DNA from: Lithobates sylvaticus | Lineage: Eukaryota > Chordata > Amphibia > Anura > Ranidae | Assembly: GCA_028564925.1 (NCBI GenBank) | Contig: CM053029.1 | Span: forward strand, 582,970,742-583,034,741 | Direction of reading: 5' to 3' | DNA: 64,000 nucleotides | Part shown: in pieces, positions 20,481 through 32,557 of the stretch | Layout: every line of letters starts with the position of its first letter | Numbering within the stretch: the stretch's first letter is position 1 | Position numbers and translations under genes: made by a program | Notes under the pieces: model-generated | What the model was told of the DNA's origin: nothing | What the model saw: the letters and a program-made list of their open reading frames with translations, nothing else | Database searches by the model: none

Positions 20481-21465
20481 AACAGGTTCGTAGGCTGAAC
20501 TCTGTGATGGAGAATTCAATAGAGGTAGTAAATATTAATGGAATATGGAATGAAGTCACAGTCATGTTGTAGTGGCAGTAAAAGGGAGTAAGCATGTGTT
20601 GGCCCTGGGGCAGGACTGGCCTTTCCTCTACTTTACCCTCTTCTATGAGGCATGTTGTACAATGCTGGGCTCATCCAGCCAGGGTCACCGCAGACAAATG
20701 TCCTTGTGTGACGCCATTCCCATCCACACAACGAGGCTCTGGAGAGCATTTGAGGGTGTCTGTTACAGGTAAAGAGCCTTTTACAGCAACTCCGGCTTGG
20801 GTCTAGTCTTAATGACCCTGGGAAAGTATCATAGACACTTCAAATTTCTCTCCTTTGTAAATAAGCACTGTTGCTTCTTACAGGATAAATAGATGTTCTT
20901 CATCATCCCTATGAAGTGTCTTCTAAACAAGCCTTGACTTTAAGAGAGGAGGGTAGGGGGGGGGGGGGTGATTGATAGAATAAACAACATAAAGTTCTTC
21001 TTGAGGGTCTTTCGCTCAGCTGGTGTTGAACTAAAAATGCCAGCATGCTATATGAGGTGGCAGGAACAGCTGGTGAGCCACAGGGTGTTGTAAGCCTGCA
21101 CCAGATGTTCAGTGTATGCCTAGGCACACATTGGAGTCCTTGTGTGCTCTGCCGAGGATCCTCTGTGGTTTGTAATCCAGTATTCTGGAGGAGGCCCAGG
21201 CCTTTACAGAGGATGCGGTGCCAAAAAATTAGAGGTAAATTATAAACAACTTGTATTCTATCCAATGACATCGAAAAAAGGAAGTGATAATGAAGTCTGA
21301 AGACCTCCAAGAGCTGGTGGATCCACTGGGGCTTGAACCCAGGAATTTAGGAGCTGCAGAGCACTTCGCAAACTTTAGGGTTGCCTCGTCCATCCCAGCA
21401 CATGTATGGTGTGGTGGGAAAAGGTGCACACAGAGAACGCTGGTTCCATTTATATCATGGGGGGC
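20481..21465. other. No gene recognised
   Basis: Several open frames of 60-130 codons on both strands show no recognisable domain. A G tract lies at 20957-20968. A minus-strand GGTTCAAGCCCC near 21335 resembles a B box, but no matching A box is visible. Confidence 0.4.
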
Positions 21466-21660
21466 GAGAGGATTTGTGGGGGGGGGGGGGGGGGATTTGT
21501 GGGGGGGCGAGAGGATTTGTGGTGGGAAGGGGGGATTTTATCATGTTTTTCATTTTTGTTTGGGGAGAATTTTGGTTTGCAGAGGGATTTTGTTCTGGGG
21601 ATAGGCGCAGCGATTATTGATGGTTCTTTTTTTTAGCGGGGAGGGGGGATTTTTCCCCAA
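21466..21660. repeat. G-rich segment
   Basis: G runs of up to 18 with GAGGATTTGTGG words, related to 6481-7200. Confidence 0.85.
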
Positions 21661-21699
21661 GAGAGGAAAATGATAGAGAATATTGCTTACTGGGGGAAT

Positions 21700-22935
21700 T
21701 TGTCATTCTCCTGACCCCTACACTTTGTGTGTTACACATCCCTGATTCCTGTAGTCTCTTATATTTGTACTCCTGACCCTTACACTATGTGCATTAATTA
21801 GTCCTGATCCCTGCACTCTATGATTTACACTTCTGTCCCCTTTACATGGTGCGTTACGTGCACATCATCCTCTGCACACGGTGCATTACTCACACCAGAC
21901 CCCTGAGTTTTGTGCATTATGTACTACTGACCCCAGCACGCTGTGCTTTATGTACTCCTGGCCCCTTCACTCTGTGCTTTATGTACTCCTGACCCCTTCA
22001 CTCTGCTTTATGTACTCCTGACACCTGCACTCTGTGCTTTATGTATTGCTGACACCTGCACTCTGTGCTTTAAGTACTTCTGACCCCAGCACTCTGTGCA
22101 TTATGTACTCCTGACCCCAGCACTCTCTGCATTATGTACTCCTGACCCCTGCACTCTGTGCTTTATGTACTCCTGACCCCCGCACTTTGTGCTTTATGTA
22201 CTCCTGACCCCTGCACTCTGTGTTTTATATACTCCTGACCCCTGCACTCTGTGCTTTATATACTACTGACAAAAAACAAGGAGAGAGGCGCTGGAACTTG
22301 GTTTCTGCTCCCATATGTTGGCAGCCCTGAGTGTTTTGGACTTCCTATTTTTCTACATGTCACTAACAACATACATGGACTAATATAGATAGTGTAATCC
22401 CATGATAGACTGTATTGCTATTGGGATACTTATGATTTTAGGTTTTTGCGCCTATATTTGTGTTTATGTACTCCTGACCCCTACACTCTGTGCTTTATGT
22501 ACTCCTGACCCCAACACTCTGTGCTTTATGTACTCCTGACCCCTGCACTCTGTGCTTTATGTACTCCTGACCCCTGCACTCTGTGCTTTATGTACTCCTG
22601 ACTCCTACACTCTGTGATGTATGAACTCCTAACCCCTGCACTCTGTGATTTATGTACTCCTAGCCCCTGCACTCTGTGATTTATGCACTCCTGACCCCCC
22701 GCACTCTGTGCATTATATACTCCTGACCCCTGCGCTCTTTGCATTATATACTCCTGACCCCTGCGCTCTTTGCATTATATACTTCTGACCCCTGTACTGT
22801 GCACATTACTTACTTCTGACAACGGCACTATGTGTGTTACATACTCCTCACCCCCTGCAAGTACTTCTTAACCTGACCCTGACCCGTGTACTCTGTGCAT
22901 TACTCACCCCTGACCCCTGCACTCTGCACCTTACA
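21700..22935. repeat. 31-bp minisatellite (GTACTCCTGACCCC)
   Basis: A unit of 31 bp with the words TACTCCTGACCCCTGC and ACTCTGTGCTTTATG repeats about 30 times. It is more degenerate at both ends and is interrupted at 22266-22466. Confidence 0.92.
22266..22466. mobile_element. ~200-bp insertion in the minisatellite
   Basis: Non-array sequence between array units, starting near AGAGAGGCGCTGGAAC and ending TTTTTGCGCCTATATTTG. The terminal GGCGC and GCGCC words are in inverted orientation. The family is not recognised. Confidence 0.5.
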
Positions 22936-23439
22936 GACTCCTGAGCTATATATACTGTATTGTACATACAGTACATCTGACCAAAGTATTCATTGCCTCA
23001 ACAGTTGCTGGTTGCTAATCAGTCTCTGACTATTTTAATGAAGTTGTTCTTTAAGGTAGGCTCTCCATGTATTTTCAGTGTACATGTTTAACGGAGACAT
23101 TTCATTAAAAAAAATATTGTGCTGAGGTTTATGCAAGTCTGACTCTTGCTTGTGACACATCAATCAAAGCATATTTATTTGGTGCAAGGAGGCTTGGATT
23201 TTTTTGAACCATACCCTCTTAAAGACCCTCCCACTGTTAACACAATGTGGCCAAACCCACGGTTCATCGCCACATTATTCCTCATCTTTCGGTTCCCAGC
23301 GGTGCTCTGGGTCTTTTACAATCTTGGCAACGACTCCAAGGCAGCCATTTCCATCCTTTTTAACATGGAAATAAGTTTGCGATCTCAGGGGACCCCTGGT
23401 AAAAATTGCTATAATAAAATTAGGTAAAGTTAGCCCAAT

Positions 23440-23539
23440 TTTTGTATAATTTAAAAGATGATGTTACGTCGAGAATCGTGATCTTTATTCTAAGCAAAAA
23501 AATAGTGATTCTCATTTTATACAGAATCGTGCAGCTCTA
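23440..23539 (+). mobile_element. hAT element right-end fragment
   Basis: Ends CAGAATCGTGCAGCTCTA, with AGAATCGTGATCTTTATTC and TAGTGATTCTCATTTTA subterminal words that I recall from vertebrate hAT elements. The left end is missing. Confidence 0.5.
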
Positions 23540-23599
23540 TTTAATAGTTTATAAGAATAAATTTAAAATAATAACAATAATAATAATAAAAGCTATATA

Positions 23600-23884
23600 A
23601 TAATAGTTAATCATTTAATTACAATAGAAAATACGAAAAACAAAATGATCAGAATGTAATCGATTGGTTGAACCCGTAGGTTGAATCATTTTTCGTTCTT
23701 TCGGATTTTTGTATTTTTGGACTTTAATTCTTTCAGGTTTTCGTTCTTTTGGGCTTTCTTTCTTTCTTAATGACAATTCCTTTCCGTACGCATTAATCGA
23801 AAGAGTCTTTCGTTCATTCGGATGCTTCTGAATGAACAAACATGTCGAAGTTCATTTGAAAACGAAACAAGTTGCACATGTCTA
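23600..23884. mobile_element. hAT MITE fragment (GCACATGTCTA end)
   Basis: Ends TTGCACATGTCTA at 23884, the terminus shared with the complete elements at 31697-32557 and 52436-52986. Internal TTCGTTC and TTTCGG words match them. The left terminus is missing. Confidence 0.65.
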
Positions 23885-24296
23885 ATGGCACTCGTAATAC
23901 TACATCAGCTACTGAGGAATGACAAGTCCAGTGGCAGCCCGTCCATAGAGGGTACACGGGCAGCACCATCCCATCCATGCATCCGGCAACCTGATCTACA
24001 TACAGGACACCAGACCATGGATTCCAATGGGGGAGGGTTTGTAGCACGTGATTAGAGCCAGAGGCTCTAGTAGGATTCAAAAAAGGGTGGGCTCGGGGGA
24101 CAGAGCACTGCACTCCAAGCCCACCCAGTTGTGTAAGGATAGTGAATGAATATTTGCTATTTCCACACTAAATCTCCTCCCCGCCAATCAGGAAGCGGGT
24201 ATGAGACCTGTTTCCCAATTGGCCAAAACGTCAGGCGATCCTTTTGGACGCCTAGGAGAAGAAGGAGTAGAGAGGACGGCGGAAGCTGTGGAAGAA

Positions 24297-25065
24297 AGCA
24301 CACCGGAGCCGCTGCTCCCAGCTCACCACCAGCCACCCGCTGAGGACACCGGAGCCGCTGCTCCCAGCCCACAGCCTACCACCCACCATGCTGAGGACAC
24401 CAGAGCCGCTGCTCCCAGCCCGCCGCCAGCCACCGCCGCGCTGAGGACACCGGAGCCGCTGTTCCCAGCCCACCACCAGCCACTCGCCATGCTGAGGACA
24501 CCGGAGCCGCTGCTCCCAGCCCACCACCAGCCACCCGCCGAGGACACAGGAGCCGCTGCTCCCAGCCCACCGCCAGCCCCCCGCCATGCTGAGGGCACAA
24601 GAGCCGGTGCTCCAGGCCTACCGCCAGCCACCCTCTGCGCTGAGGACACCGGAGCCGCTGCTCCCAGCCCACCACCAGCCTCTCGCCATGCTGAGGACAC
24701 CGGAGCCGCTGCTCCCAGCCCACCACCAGCCACCCGCCAAGGACACAGGAGCCGCTGCTCTCAGCCCACCGCTAGCCACCCGCCATGCTGAGGACACAAG
24801 AGCCGGTGCTCCAGGCCTACCGCCAGCCACCCGCTGCGCTGTGGACACCGGAGCCGCTGCTCCCAGCCCACCACCAGCCACTCGCCATGCTGAGGACACC
24901 GGAGCCGCTGCTCCCAGCTCACCACCAGCCACCTGCTGAGGACACCGGAGCCGCTGCTCCCAGCCCACCGCCAGCCACCCGCCATTCTGAGGACACAAGA
25001 GCCGCTGCACCAAGCCCACCGCCAGCCACCTGCCGCACTGAGAAAACTGGAGCCACTGCCCGCAA
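24297..25065. repeat. 51-bp minisatellite, open in several frames
   Basis: A unit of about 51 bp (GAGGACACCGGAGCCGC, then CCCAGCCCACC and AGCCACCCGCC) repeats about 14 times. 51 is divisible by three and the unit is GC-rich without stops, so long frames occur on both strands: one plus-strand frame of 196 codons repeats a 17-residue Ala/Pro-rich block. No start context, exon structure or conserved domain supports a protein. Confidence 0.9.
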
Positions 25066-25079
25066 CCTAGATGGGGTAA

Positions 25080-25330
25080 GTGCCAGACTGACTGGCAGAC
25101 GGGGGGTAGTGCTGGGCCGCTGGCAGCCTAGGGGGAGGGAGGTTTGGGGGGGTGGTTATTTGCCGCCCCCCCCAAAGGAAAACCCACCAGATACCACTGG
25201 ACAAGTCCCATCCTTTCTTGGACAGACAAATTCCCCTATCCTTTGGTGACAGCCCATGCTGTGACATTTTATTGACCATAGATTGGCTAGCCGTAGGTCT
25301 GTACCCCCCTGACCAATCTTGACGGAATCA
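25080..25330. other. No gene recognised
   Basis: C- and G-rich flank of the minisatellite with no assignable motif. Confidence 0.4.
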
Positions 25331-26335
25331 GATTAATGCGTTAGATGTAACAAGAGACCGCCAGCAAATAAATACCACCTCTACTATTTGCCAATGTGCT
25401 TTTTTCTTTATGTACATATTCCTCTTCTGATCAAAGCGGCGACGCACATAGAGAACATGATGGTGGAGAGCGTGCTGAATTGTACAAGAAGAGACCTTCC
25501 TCAATTTGATACCACTTAAGTTCTTAACATGTCGCCTGGTTTCCCGCCGCTCTGGCGAGGCTCGGTGTCCCTTTCCAGATGTACTTTTGCAGTTTGTATG
25601 ACTTAATTTAAAACGTCTATTGCACCCAGCATCAAAGCGCAGAAAGCCATTTCTTCCCTATCACTTGAAAGGGCATTTCTTTCAAAGAATTTTTTTTTTA
25701 TTTTTTTTTTTATTTGTCACCGGGAGAAATAAAAGGGATGCAGGTTTTGTAAGTGTTAAATAACTTGCTCAGCGTGCATTAAAGCAAGATTGTATTTTAT
25801 CAACAGCTGATTGAAGCAGCTATGTGATCCTCCCTGCTTGTCTATGGTATCATATTTATTTAGCCTGCTGGGGGACCATGTCCTGGGTCAGTGTGCTCAC
25901 GCTGCTCAGAGCACGCACATTACACAGTACCCCAGGTATTGTGATTGATTGTCACCACCCAAAGCCTTTGGATCATAATTTAACGCAGCAGGTTCTACAT
26001 CACAAGCTCCATTTCAAAAAAACTCGGCTAAAGGAGTTTCATTGGAAAAAGAAACAGACTGCGAAGCAGTGGTGGGATTTAGTGATAGAGAAAGCACATT
26101 AAAAAGTCATGGAAACTTCTCTGTTGTAAGGGATTTTACATGGATTGCATATAAAGTGGAGATGACGGAGGGAGGAAAACAACACCTGCCGGGTTTAATT
26201 TTACAGTAATGGGGTTTGAAGCCTTGTAGCAGGCGTTCTGTGCAAAAGAGATCTTTATCTGCCAAGGGGTTATTTATTAAAGATTTCACATCTTGGCTAA
26301 CCAATGTTCACAGGCGTGAAAATAGAGCACTCTGT
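25331..26335. promoter_or_regulatory. Repeat-free island with regulatory-type motifs
   Basis: About 1 kb without recognised repeats. TCF/LEF-type words GATCAAAG (about 25431) and GCATCAAAG (about 25631), an E-box CAACAGCTG near 25802, and GATA-like TCTTTATCTGCC near 26252 are visible. This resembles conserved non-coding DNA; conservation is not demonstrated. Confidence 0.3.
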
Positions 26336-26965
26336 TAGAGTGTATGTCTGTATATATATATATGCAGGGCCGCTGATACAGCCAGCCCTCCTGTACCGGG
26401 CCCGGGCCCCATCAGTTCAAAGGGGTGGGGGGGCAGGCACCTGCTGAGCAGGGGAGCTGGCTGTACTGTTTTATTGCAGACCAGTGGCGGCTGATGCCCA
26501 ATTTTCTTGGAGAAGTCGAGTCACGACCCCCCAGCCAGCCAGCCACCTCCCCCCCCACAGTCAGCCAGCCAAGAAGTCTATGGCTCAGTGCAGGTAACCA
26601 GCAGGTGCACTGCACTGCGCATGCATATCAGTTTGAAAGCAGTTTGAATGCAGAAGAGATATGCCCATATATACACTGTACCTTTAATTACAGTTTTCCC
26701 TTCAGGTATTACTGGCTGTTGCTGTCCTAGGTGGTGTGCATTCTGGCGCTATACAGAAAGCATCAGCTTATGCGACTCTGCTCCATAGCTGCTTGCTTTC
26801 TCTACTGCCGGCTTCATTCACAACACTGATGCTCTGGGATGACGGGTCGGCAACCTGCGATCTGGGCTTTCCAACCTGCCATCCCAGAGCAGGAGGTTGT
26901 GGGCCACATCAGAGGGTTCTGCAGGCCACATGTGGCCCCGGGTCTACTGGGTGGTCACCCCTGTT
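26336..26965. other. Mosaic of repeat-like pieces
   Basis: Begins with a short (TA)n, then GGGCCGCTGATACAG and CAGCCAGCCAGCC runs. The 101-codon frame at 26425-26730 shows no recognised domain. Confidence 0.4.
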
Positions 26966-27830
26966 CTAGGGTGTACCTCTTTTACAAACCTGGCAGATTA
27001 AGTGAGTAGGAGATGGTGGTAACGTGTTTTAAGGGTGTACCACTTTTAAAACCTTGCAGGTTAAGTGAGAAGGAGGAGGTGGTACCATGTTTCAAGGGTA
27101 TACCACTTTCAAAACCTGGCAGGTTAAGTAAGAAGGAGGGGGTAGTAACGTGTTTAAAGGGTGTACTGCTTTTACAAACCTGGCAGGTCAAGTGAGAAGG
27201 AGGGGGTGGTACCACATTTCAAGGGTGTACCACTTTTAAAACCTGGCAGGTTAAGTGAGAAGGAGGGGGTGGTACCGCGTTTCAAGGGTGCACCTCTTTT
27301 AAAACCTTGCAGGTTAAGTGAGAAGGAGGGGGTGGTACCACGTTTCAAGGGTGTACCTCTTTTAAAACCTTGCAGGTTAAGTGAGAAGGAGGGGGTGGTA
27401 ACGTGTTTCGGGGGTGTACCTCTTTTAAAACCTTGCAGGATAAGTGAGAAGGAGGGGGTGGTACCGCGTTTCAAGGGTTTACCACTTTTAAAACCTTGCA
27501 GGTTAAGTGAGAAAGTGGGTTGGTACCGTGTTTCAAGGGTGTACCACTTTTACAAACCTGACAGGTTAAATGAAAAGGAGGGGCAGTAACGTGGTCCGAG
27601 GGAGTACCTCTTATACAGACCTGACAGGTTAAGAGAAAAGGAGGGTTCAATAAGGTGTTTTGGGGGTGTACCTTTTTTACAAACTCAGCAGATTAAGTGA
27701 GAAGGAGGGGGTGGTAACACATTTTAAGGGTGTACCTCTTTTACAAACTTATCAGCTTGGTAAAAGAGGTACACCCTCGAAAAACGTTGCTGCCCCCTCC
27801 TTCCTGCTTATCATCTTGACAGCTTTCTTT
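26966..27830. repeat. 63-bp minisatellite with an inverted end unit
   Basis: A unit of 63 bp (TTTTAAAACCTTGCAGG, TTAAGTGAGAAGGAGGG, GTGGTACC and TTTCAAGGG words) repeats about 12 times. The last piece (27758-27825) is reversed (GGTAAAAGAGGTACACCC). A detached unit lies at 28067-28130. 63 is divisible by three, so a 142-codon open frame at 27161-27589 repeats a 21-residue block; this follows from unit length. Confidence 0.9.
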
Positions 27831-29256
27831 TGGCAGTGTGGAACGCTGTTTTGGATTTCCTTGATCCAGTGATCTCCAGCTGGCATTGATGAGTTTATAC
27901 CCTCTTCCCGAACTGTGGTGCCTTGGTTGCATGCTGTTCCAAGCTCATTCCTGGCTGCAGTGACAGCTTGGTCTGTTAAAGGAAGTTGAAAATACCAGAC
28001 TTACGGGCCAGATCACAAGGTGAAAAAAAAAGATTAAAAGAAGAAGAAAACCAATGCATCCACCAGGAAAGAGGGGGCAGCAACGTGTTTCGGGGGGTGT
28101 ACCTCTTTTACAAAGCTGCCAAGTTTGTAAACCACATTTAAGTATTGGAAAGCTGCAATCTAATATTTTAAATACCTCTTTAATCTCAATGCACTTTCTA
28201 TGTGTTGGTTTAATAAAATTGTAGTGCTAAGAAAAGAAGCATTGTCAAGTCGACTAGGTTAATCTGTTCATGTAAAAGTGGAAGGTCTGGGTGCTTTTAA
28301 AGAAAAATAAATACATCCAAAGGTCATTTTATATCATAAATATACTAATGGTTGGCAAACCTAGTCTCCATAGAGGCATGTCCCCAGAACTGATAAGTCA
28401 TTGTTGGCCATTTGATTCAGTGGACTGCTTGTTTGTACTGCTGCTAGTGTTGGATGACAAAAATGTTTGCAAGGCTCCATAGGGTCCATCTTTTTTTGCT
28501 AAGAAAACACTTGTTATCACAGTGAGTACACACCAGGGTCCAAAGAGAAAGAGCGGCCTGGCATGGAAAATATTTGCCTATGACTCAGCTGTGGCTGGGG
28601 ATACAAAGTCGTACCAAGGTGAGCAAGAGAGCATTGTAGGTGGCACTTAATAGATCTCCCATAATCACATGGGTCAAAGGAGTGTTGACAGATCATGTTA
28701 ATCTGTAATGTTCCGTATTGTCCTGCTCTGGGATCATCGTTACTTTTCAGTGCATGTAATCTCTTATTTTCACCCTTTCACCCCCACATGTATTTTGTTA
28801 CAAGGTAAATACACGGTATGACAGGCAGGGAACACAGAGTATAGTGTATGTGAACTGCCTTGCGTTCGATTTGTTTGTGTGACTTATCTCTGCGTTCACA
28901 CATTTTACACATAGCACACAGGCTAGTTTTTGATTTTTTCTTTTTTTTTTTCTTTTCTTTTTTTATTGTTCAGTCCTAAACATAATTGAGATGGTAAAAC
29001 ACATCATTATACAAGGTCATCTACACAAAAGATACAAAGGTTGCTACTGAACATAAAACATGTCGGGTCACTTGTGTATGTGACATTACTAAGCATAACA
29101 GAACTATGAAATTGTGAATTATTACCTGTGCTGGAGGCAGGTATATGATATGTATAGACAACAGCAATGTTTCTCAACCTGGAGGGCTTTCTGGGTTCCC
29201 CTGGGTGCCGCAAGCACAGGACTGAGTTCACCCTGGATCAGCATCATGATTTGACA
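27831..29256. other. Mostly repeat-free DNA, no gene recognised
   Basis: Contains a T-rich tract at 28935-28965 and a short TTTCTCAACCTGGAGG piece at 29170 related to 33727 and 58447. From 28500 to 28900 the sequence lacks any recognised repeat and could be conserved non-coding DNA. Confidence 0.35.
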
Positions 29257-30325
29257 TACACTATATTGCCAAAAGTATTAGGGTGCCTGCCTTTACACGC
29301 ACATGAACTTTAATGACATCCCAGTTTTAGTCCGTAGGGTTCGATATTGAGTTGGCCCACCGTTTGCAGCTATAACAGCTTTAACTCTTCTGGGAAGACT
29401 GTTCCCAAGGTTTAGGAGTGTGTCTATGGGAATGTTTGACCATTCTTCCAGAAGCGCATTTGTGAGGTCAGGCACTGATGAATTCTCCTGTTGAATTATG
29501 CTCATTTGAGGCAGAAGTATTCACAGGAACATACAATGACCTAAAAGGACTTTGTGCAGGCCAGACAAGTTCAACCACTCCAAACTCGCTCATCCATGTC
29601 TTTAAGGATCTTGCTTTGTGCACTGGTGATGTAGTCATGTTGGCACAGGAAGGAGACATCCCCAAACTGTTCCCACAAAGTTGGGAGCATGGAATTGTCC
29701 AAAATGTCTTGGTATGCTGACGCCTTAAGAGGGAACTCTTAAGGCGTCAACATACCAAGACATTTTGGACAATTTCATGCTCCCAACTTTGTGGGAACAG
29801 TTTGGGGGTGGCTCCTTCCTGTTCCAACATGACTACATCACCAGTGCACAAATCAAGATCCATAAAGACATGGATGAGCGAGTTTGGGGTGGAGAAACTT
29901 GACTGGCCTTCACAGAGTCCTGACCTCATTCTGATAGAACACCTTTGGGATGAATTAAAGTGGAGACTGTGAGCCAGGCCTTTTTGTCCAACAGGAGTGC
30001 CTGACCTCACAAATGCACTTCTGGAAGAATGGTCAAACATTCTGATAGAACACCTTTGGGATGAATAATGGTGGAGACTGTGAGCCAGGCCTTTTTGTCC
30101 AACATGAGTGCCTGACCTCACAAATGCACTTCTGGAAAAATGGTCAAACAGTCCCATAGACACACTCCTAAACCTTATGGACAGCCTTCCCAGAAGAGTT
30201 AAAGCTATTGAAGCTGCAAAGGTGGGCCAACTCAGTATTGAAACCTATGGACTACGACTGGGATGCCATTAAAGTTTATGTGCGTGTAAAGGCAGGCGTC
30301 CCAATACTTTTGACAATACAGTTTG
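29257..30325. mobile_element. Head-to-head Tc1-like derivative
   Basis: Left end TA then CACTATATTGCCAAAAG; right end ACTTTTGACAATACAG (imperfect). Both arms carry the 3' part of a Tc1 transposase gene in opposite orientations and meet at a near-perfect palindrome (29716-29751, arms GACGCCTTAAGAG). The right arm encodes recognisable SPDL and IEHLWDELK pieces, the C-terminal catalytic region of DDE transposases. The right arm has a 111-bp tandem duplication (units from 29931 and 30042). The left arm has a patch of unrelated sequence at about 29480-29548. No start region or complete transposase remains. Confidence 0.8.
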
Positions 30326-31696
30326 GAGACGTGCACCAAATTCAAGTACCTGTACTTGAATTTGGCTCAGGCTGCGTCACTTTTAGAATACATGCAAGAC
30401 ACCTTTGCAAAATCTGTCTCTGTACACCAAAAGAAAGTTGGTCTTAACTAGCTCCACTTTCGTAAGATACGAACTGTTGTATTGGACTTTGAATTTGGCG
30501 CAGGTGTCGCACCACAAATGTAGAAATGGGGCAAATTAGAACTACCATAATTTGGCTCATGATTCGCTGTCTGAACCAAAACGGTCACAGATGTTTTTTT
30601 AATTAGGATCAACACATTAAGAAGAGCAATTGACACCAGAAAATTGGTGCAGCAGCTTGAATCCCTGCCCCCACTATGAGTTTTATGTTCCCACACGAAG
30701 TGCGTACAATTAAGGATACTTGTTTGATATCAATTTTGAGAATTGGTTCCTATTAAAAGGTTATCTTAGGGGTGCGGCATAATACTGAGCAAACAAGATG
30801 GTTACGTGTATGTACTGAATAGTTTTGACTGAACCAAGTAAAGTTTGGTTCGTTGGAAAAACCCACAAAAACGGACATAGAGCCTGAACCCTACTGAAGC
30901 CCAGGGGATCAATTGTCATTACCGAATGTGGTCAGTGACATCAACCAGCATCCCCAGCCGTGTGTTGATATTCCAGTGTGCTTTTTAATAAAAGACGTTG
31001 GGCTCAATTCACAAAGCGGTATTTACCATTTTAGGAACTGCAGTAAAATACCTCTTAGTAAAAAAATGTAAAAAAATTTATAAAAAAAAATACCTCTTAG
31101 TATTTACCAAAAATATTTTTTTCAATTCACTAAAAAAATCACTAAAATACAGCATGAGCTGTTCTAAATAGACTAAGGGGCAGGGCCCACCTGATAATGT
31201 CACTGGGTGACCATGCCCCTTTATGACATCACCAATTGGGGCATGCTGGGTCGATGATGTCATAAGGAGCTACTCGTTTGTCCCCCCATTCCTGGCCTGC
31301 CGGGTTGCATGCTCAGATAAGCGTCTGGTATGAATTTTTTTTTGGGGGGGGGGGGGCTCACACCATTTTTAAAAAAAAATCTGGAGTGGGGTTCCCCTTA
31401 AAATCCTGAGGGGCCTGGTATGGATTGGGGGGAACTCCCCTGCTTTTTTGTAACTAACTTACACATACGGCGGCAGGTAGGTGATTCAACAAATCCGGGT
31501 TGGTGACGCACGTGCGCGCCGCCGGTGGCCCACTCCCGCTGTGATTATACACCTGCCAATCCTTCAATTCATAGAGAGCACGGCGGTCTGCCTATGTAAA
31601 CAAGGCAGATCGCTGTTCTGTCAGTAAGCAAGGCATGGATTCTGGGGACGTGGATCCATACCTTCTCCTAGTAAAAGCACCTCCCACACTGTACAC
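30326..31696. other. No gene recognised; small palindrome
   Basis: AAATTCAAGTA and TACTTGAATTT (30339-30364) form a hairpin with a 4-base loop. Repeat-like GGGGCATGCTGGG and GATGATGTCATAAGG words occur at 31230-31270. A G tract lies at 31343-31354. Confidence 0.4.
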
Positions 31697-32557
31697 AAAA
31701 TCACTAGACATGTGCATTCGTTTTCGTCCGAATGCATTTTCGTCCGAATTTCGGGTATTTTTGTTATCGTTTTAACAAACGATAACGAAAGTGCAGAATC
31801 CGAAAAACGAAAGATCCGACAAAAACAAATGCTTTATTTTCGTTTTCGTACAGTTCGATATAGATAGGAGATTCGATATGATGCTGACAATAGCGATCTG
31901 TGTCCATCGAACCTGTGGTCAAATGTGCCTAACCTTAGCTCTATTAGTTCAAGATTATTCTACATATAGAGAAAAGATTCTACATAGAGAGAAAAGATTC
32001 GACATAGAGAGAAAAGATTCGACATAGAGAGGAAAGATTCAACATTATAGAGACAACAGCAAAAAAGGTCTAATGGGCCTAACCTAACTCTATTAGTCCA
32101 AGATTATTCGACATAGAGAGAAAAGTTTCGACATGAAGATTCGACGAAGCAGTCGGCGCGAGCGGACATTTCTGGTCAAATGCTCCGCCCATAGGCTATA
32201 GAAGAATTCTAATGTTGGTTGACTAGTAATAATAATTAATAAATATAATTATTACTAGTGTCATACAACATTAGAATTCTACTATAGCTTGTAGGCGGAA
32301 CATTCGACCGGAAATGTACGATTGCGGCGTCGTACAGTTTAGCTGCTCTGTCAAATCTTCTTAGAACATTCGACAGACACCATAAGCCTTCAATGACAGA
32401 TTATTAGACCTTAATTATTTCGGATTTTCAGACGAATGCATTTTTAACTAAACAACATAAATAAAAACGAATTTCGGGAATAACTAAATTTATTTATTTT
32501 TCGGACAAAAACGAAATTCCGAAACAAAATTTCAGTGTGCACATGTCTAAAAATCAC
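31697..32557. mobile_element. hAT MITE with perfect 8-bp target duplication
   Basis: Ends TAGACATGTGCA (31705) and GTGCACATGTCTA (to 32549) between identical AAAATCAC octamers at 31697-31704 and 32550-32557. A central hairpin around 32203-32289 has arms AGAATTCTAATGTTG and CAACATTAGAATTCT. A short tandem repeat (AGAGAAAAGATTC) lies at 31963-32045. No transposase. Confidence 0.88.

Noticed and set aside
21290-21400. tRNA-like B box on the minus strand
   Set aside because: Only GGTTCAAGCCCC is present; no A box or cloverleaf could be made.
21700-22935. CRISPR-like array of 31-bp repeats
   Set aside because: The copies are tandem without unique spacers, in a vertebrate context; it is a minisatellite. 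The same applies to 50085-51565 and 59129-60800.
23146-23427. 93-codon frame that could be an exon
   Set aside because: No recognised domain and no clear splice sites; the downstream sequence is a hAT fragment.
27161-27589. 142-codon frame with 21-residue repeats
   Set aside because: The 63-bp unit length is divisible by three, which keeps the frame open without selection.
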